DNA of 8,388 nt from Chloroflexota bacterium (GTDB taxonomy: Bacteria > Chloroflexota > Anaerolineae > JACRMK01): positions 1-8,388 of the forward strand of contig JACQEC010000267.1 of the NCBI GenBank assembly GCA_016200765.1. Reading direction: 5' to 3'. Of this stretch, positions 6,411-8,388 are shown piece by piece. Every line of letters starts with the position of its first letter. The first letter of the stretch is position 1. Made by a program: the position numbers and the translations under genes. The notes beneath the pieces are model-generated. The model made no database searches and was not told the origin of the DNA. It worked only from the letters and a program-made list of their open reading frames with translations.

Positions 6411-6452
6411 ATGACCACCATCCACTTGCGCTGTTGCCCATCGCGCCTATGA
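6411..6452 (+). other. Short upstream reading frame overlapping the permease-peptidase start
   Basis: ATG 6411 opens a 13-codon frame (MTTIHLRCCPSRL). Its TGA at 6450-6452 overlaps the next ATG at 6449 in an ATGA arrangement. Neither ATG has a clear ribosome binding site. The frame could couple translation to the large gene or be chance. A weak TTGCTT (6384-6389) to CACAAT (6407-6412) promoter pair with 17-base spacing overlaps its start, in which case the frame would not be in the message. Confidence 0.25.
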
Positions 6453-8388
6453 CCGCTTCCACTCAACCAATGCAACCGATCACCTACCGCCAGGGCGCCG
6501 CGACAACCCGCTGGCGCCGGGCGCGCGCGCCGGGCAACCTGCCGCTCGCGCTCGGCACCCTGCTGGTCACGGCTCTGGTGCTCGCGGCGATTTTCGCGCC
6601 CCTGCTGACCACGCGCGACCCTCTGCAAACGAACACTCTGCTGAAGATCAAGGGCGAGTACATTCCCTCGCCGTTCGCGCCGGGCGTGGCGAACTTTATG
6701 CTCGGCAGTGACCAACTGGGGCGCGACATCTGGTCGCTGTTATTGTACGGGGCGCAGCAGACGCTCTTGATGGGGTTCATCGTGGCGCTGGCGCGGATGG
6801 TGATCGGCCTGCTCATCGGCTTGAGCGCGGGCTGGAAGCGCGACAGCGCGCTTGACCACCTGCTGATGGCCTTCGCGCAAGCCTGGTCGGCCTTCCCCAC
6901 CCTGATCCTCGGCATCATCGCGATCCTCGCTTTTGACATCCGCACCGGCTTCTTTGCGTTCACGGTCGGCCTGTGCCTGACCGGCTGGACGGAAATCGCC
7001 CAGTTCGCGCGCGCGGAGACCATCAGTCTGCGTGAGCGCCCCTTTATCGAGGGCGCGCGCGCCGTCGGCCTCAACGATGTCAATCTGGTTCTGCGCCACA
7101 TCATGCCAAACATCCTGCCGACGCTGGCGATGATGATCGCGCTGGAGATGAGCGCGGTTCTGCTGTTGTTGGGCGAACTGGGTTTTGTCGGCGTGTTCGC
7201 GGGCGGCGGCATCCGCGACATCGAGGTCTCGCCCGGACGGCAAGGCGCCACCTCGGTCACCACCTTCTTCTCCGCGCCGGAATGGGGCGCGCTGTTGGCG
7301 GGCGGGCGCGGCGCCGTGTTTGGCGCGACGTGGATCATCGTCTATCCGGCTATCGCCTTTCTGTGGGCGGTGGCGGGTTTCAACCTGATGGGCGAGGGAC
7401 TGCGGCAGGTTCTGGAGCGGCGCGAGGTCGCGCTGGTGCGGGTTCTGAAGTGGCGCTACGCCGTCGGGCTGGCGGCGGCCTTCGTCGGGTTGAACTTCGT
7501 CACCAGCCAATTCGGCCCCTCCGCCGAGTTTGCGCGCATGGCGCGCGCCTTTGATGAACAGCAGACCCTGCGCACCATTCAGGTGATTGCCAACCCGCAG
7601 TTCAAGGGGCGCAAGGCGGGCACGCCCGAATACGATCAGGCCGCGCAATGGGTCGCGGAGCAGTTCAAAGCGGCCGGACTACAGCCCGGCGGCACCGATG
7701 GCTACTTCCAGCCGTTCCCGTTGAACTGGGTTGACCTGAAAGAGACGCCGGCGCTCGGGTTGCTCGATGGGCAGGGCGGTCTGGCGCGCGCGCTACAGTG
7801 GAAGCAAGACTTCCGCGTCTCGGTCGGCGGGCAGGCCGGGCCGGGGAGCGGCGCGGCGCAAGTCGTTTTCGCCGGATGGGGCGCGGCAGAAGCCGACTAT
7901 AGCGACTACGCGCTGGAGACCGAGGGCAAGGTGGTGATGGTGCTCCAGCCGGACTTTCAAAACAACCGCACCCTGCCCATCCGCCGCACGCGCGGCTCGC
8001 AGGAGACGGCCATCTTCAAGAAGGCCGCGGCCATCCTGACCGTCGCCCGCGACGACGCGCGCATGGACTTCAAAGGCTCGTACATTACGAACCTCGCGGA
8101 CAAGAACATCCCGACGTTCACCATCAGCCGCGCCGCCGCCGACCTCCTGCTGGCGGGCACGGGCCGCACCATCGCAGAACTCTACGCGGAGTACGACGGC
8201 AAGGCGCAGGCGCGGGTGGACGCGCGCGAGCAGTTGAAGCAGGCCGACGCGGCTTCTTTCTTGACCCAGAGCCGCGTGCGCTTCAGCCTGTACCTACAGC
8301 CGGTCGAGCAGAAGCAGACAGCCAACGTGCTTGGCGTATTGCCCGGCGCCGACGAGAACCGCAAGGACAAGGCGCTGGTTATCGGCGC
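6449..8388 (+). CDS. DppC-type permease fused to M28-family peptidase (partial, runs off the right edge)
   Basis: From ATG 6449 the frame has no stop to the window end, giving 646 complete codons. Residues 1-330 form a DppC-type permease: first helix (about 34-53), LGSDQLGRDIWSLLLYG (85-101), an EAA-type loop (197-222, with IEGARAVGLND and LRHIMPNILP), and a last helix ending in GFNLMGEGLRQVL. A basic stretch (319-336) and a seventh hydrophobic helix (337-352) follow. From about 372 the sequence matches the M28 aminopeptidase N-terminus: FKGRKAGTPEYDQAAQWVAEQF, a PA-like insert with VVFAGWGAAEADYSDYALE (473-491), IPTFTISRAAADLLL, and NVLGVLPGADENRKDKALVIG (627-646). The HYDH metal-binding motif should come next but lies outside the window, so activity is unproven. 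Seven helices with a basic cytoplasmic loop place the peptidase outside. A TTG at 6434 is an alternative start; no clear Shine-Dalgarno is seen. Confidence 0.88.
   Translation, partial: MTASTQPMQPITYRQGAATTRWRRARAPGNLPLALGTLLVTALVLAAIFAPLLTTRDPLQTNTLLKIKGEYIPSPFAPGVANFMLGSDQLGRDIWSLLLYGAQQTLLMGFIVALARMVIGLLIGLSAGWKRDSALDHLLMAFAQAWSAFPTLILGIIAILAFDIRTGFFAFTVGLCLTGWTEIAQFARAETISLRERPFIEGARAVGLNDVNLVLRHIMPNILPTLAMMIALEMSAVLLLLGELGFVGVFAGGGIRDIEVSPGRQGATSVTTFFSAPEWGALLAGGRGAVFGATWIIVYPAIAFLWAVAGFNLMGEGLRQVLERREVALVRVLKWRYAVGLAAAFVGLNFVTSQFGPSAEFARMARAFDEQQTLRTIQVIANPQFKGRKAGTPEYDQAAQWVAEQFKAAGLQPGGTDGYFQPFPLNWVDLKETPALGLLDGQGGLARALQWKQDFRVSVGGQAGPGSGAAQVVFAGWGAAEADYSDYALETEGKVVMVLQPDFQNNRTLPIRRTRGSQETAIFKKAAAILTVARDDARMDFKGSYITNLADKNIPTFTISRAAADLLLAGTGRTIAELYAEYDGKAQARVDAREQLKQADAASFLTQSRVRFSLYLQPVEQKQTANVLGVLPGADENRKDKALVIG

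Noticed and set aside
7430..7560. Possibility that the permease-peptidase fusion is a sequencing or assembly artefact
   Set aside because: The frame is continuous with no stop, codon use does not change, and the junction contains a sensible basic hinge and membrane helix. A frameshift artefact would more likely leave a scrambled segment. Reads would still be decisive.
6484..7648. Two overlapping minus-strand open frames (6484-7338 and 6740-7648)
   Set aside because: They lie opposite the permease-peptidase gene, whose family motifs are unmistakable. Their translations are low-complexity Arg/Ala/Gln-rich sequences.
1..8388. CRISPR arrays, tRNA or rRNA genes, insertion-sequence transposases
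   Set aside because: No regularly spaced direct repeats, no tRNA-like cloverleaf or rRNA segments, and no transposase motif were seen in reading both strands.

Overview
The window is GC-rich bacterial DNA, most likely from a member of the Chloroflexota (an Anaerolineae-like environmental genome). The main clue is the first gene's lipoprotein linker, which is rich in Thr, Pro and Val with a VVVVVTPTPQPT run, a style common in that phylum. Small GC-rich hairpins around a TTCA or CTTCAGCC core in the gaps fit as well. The assignment is inference.

Layout. Positions 1-360 are non-coding and hold a compact three-helix inverted-repeat structure, a good sigma-70-type promoter and a strong ribosome binding site. 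A plus-strand operon follows (361-5146). It encodes a family 5 solute-binding lipoprotein, a DppB-type permease, a DppC-type permease, a divergent creatininase-family protein and a small lipoprotein of unknown function. A convergent gap with a long inverted repeat (5147-5261) separates it from a minus-strand gene for a second, atypical DppB-type permease (5262-6206). A 242-bp divergent gap with several hairpins follows. The last gene is on the plus strand and runs off the right edge (6449 to the end).

The last gene is the most notable feature. Reading from ATG 6449 there is no stop through 8388. The product starts as a complete DppC-type permease, continues through an extra predicted membrane helix and enters the N-terminal part of an M28-family zinc aminopeptidase, including its PA-like insert. 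The window cuts it at VIGA, just where the first M28 metal-ligand motif is expected. Topology reasoning puts the peptidase outside the cell, attached to the channel that would import its products.

How the genes may work together. The first operon looks like a peptide- or amide-compound importer, with a binding protein, two channel subunits and a possible amidohydrolase-like enzyme. The divergent pair looks like a second importer whose two channel subunits are encoded back to back on opposite strands, one of them carrying its own surface peptidase. No ABC ATPase gene lies in the window, so the energising subunits must be encoded elsewhere.
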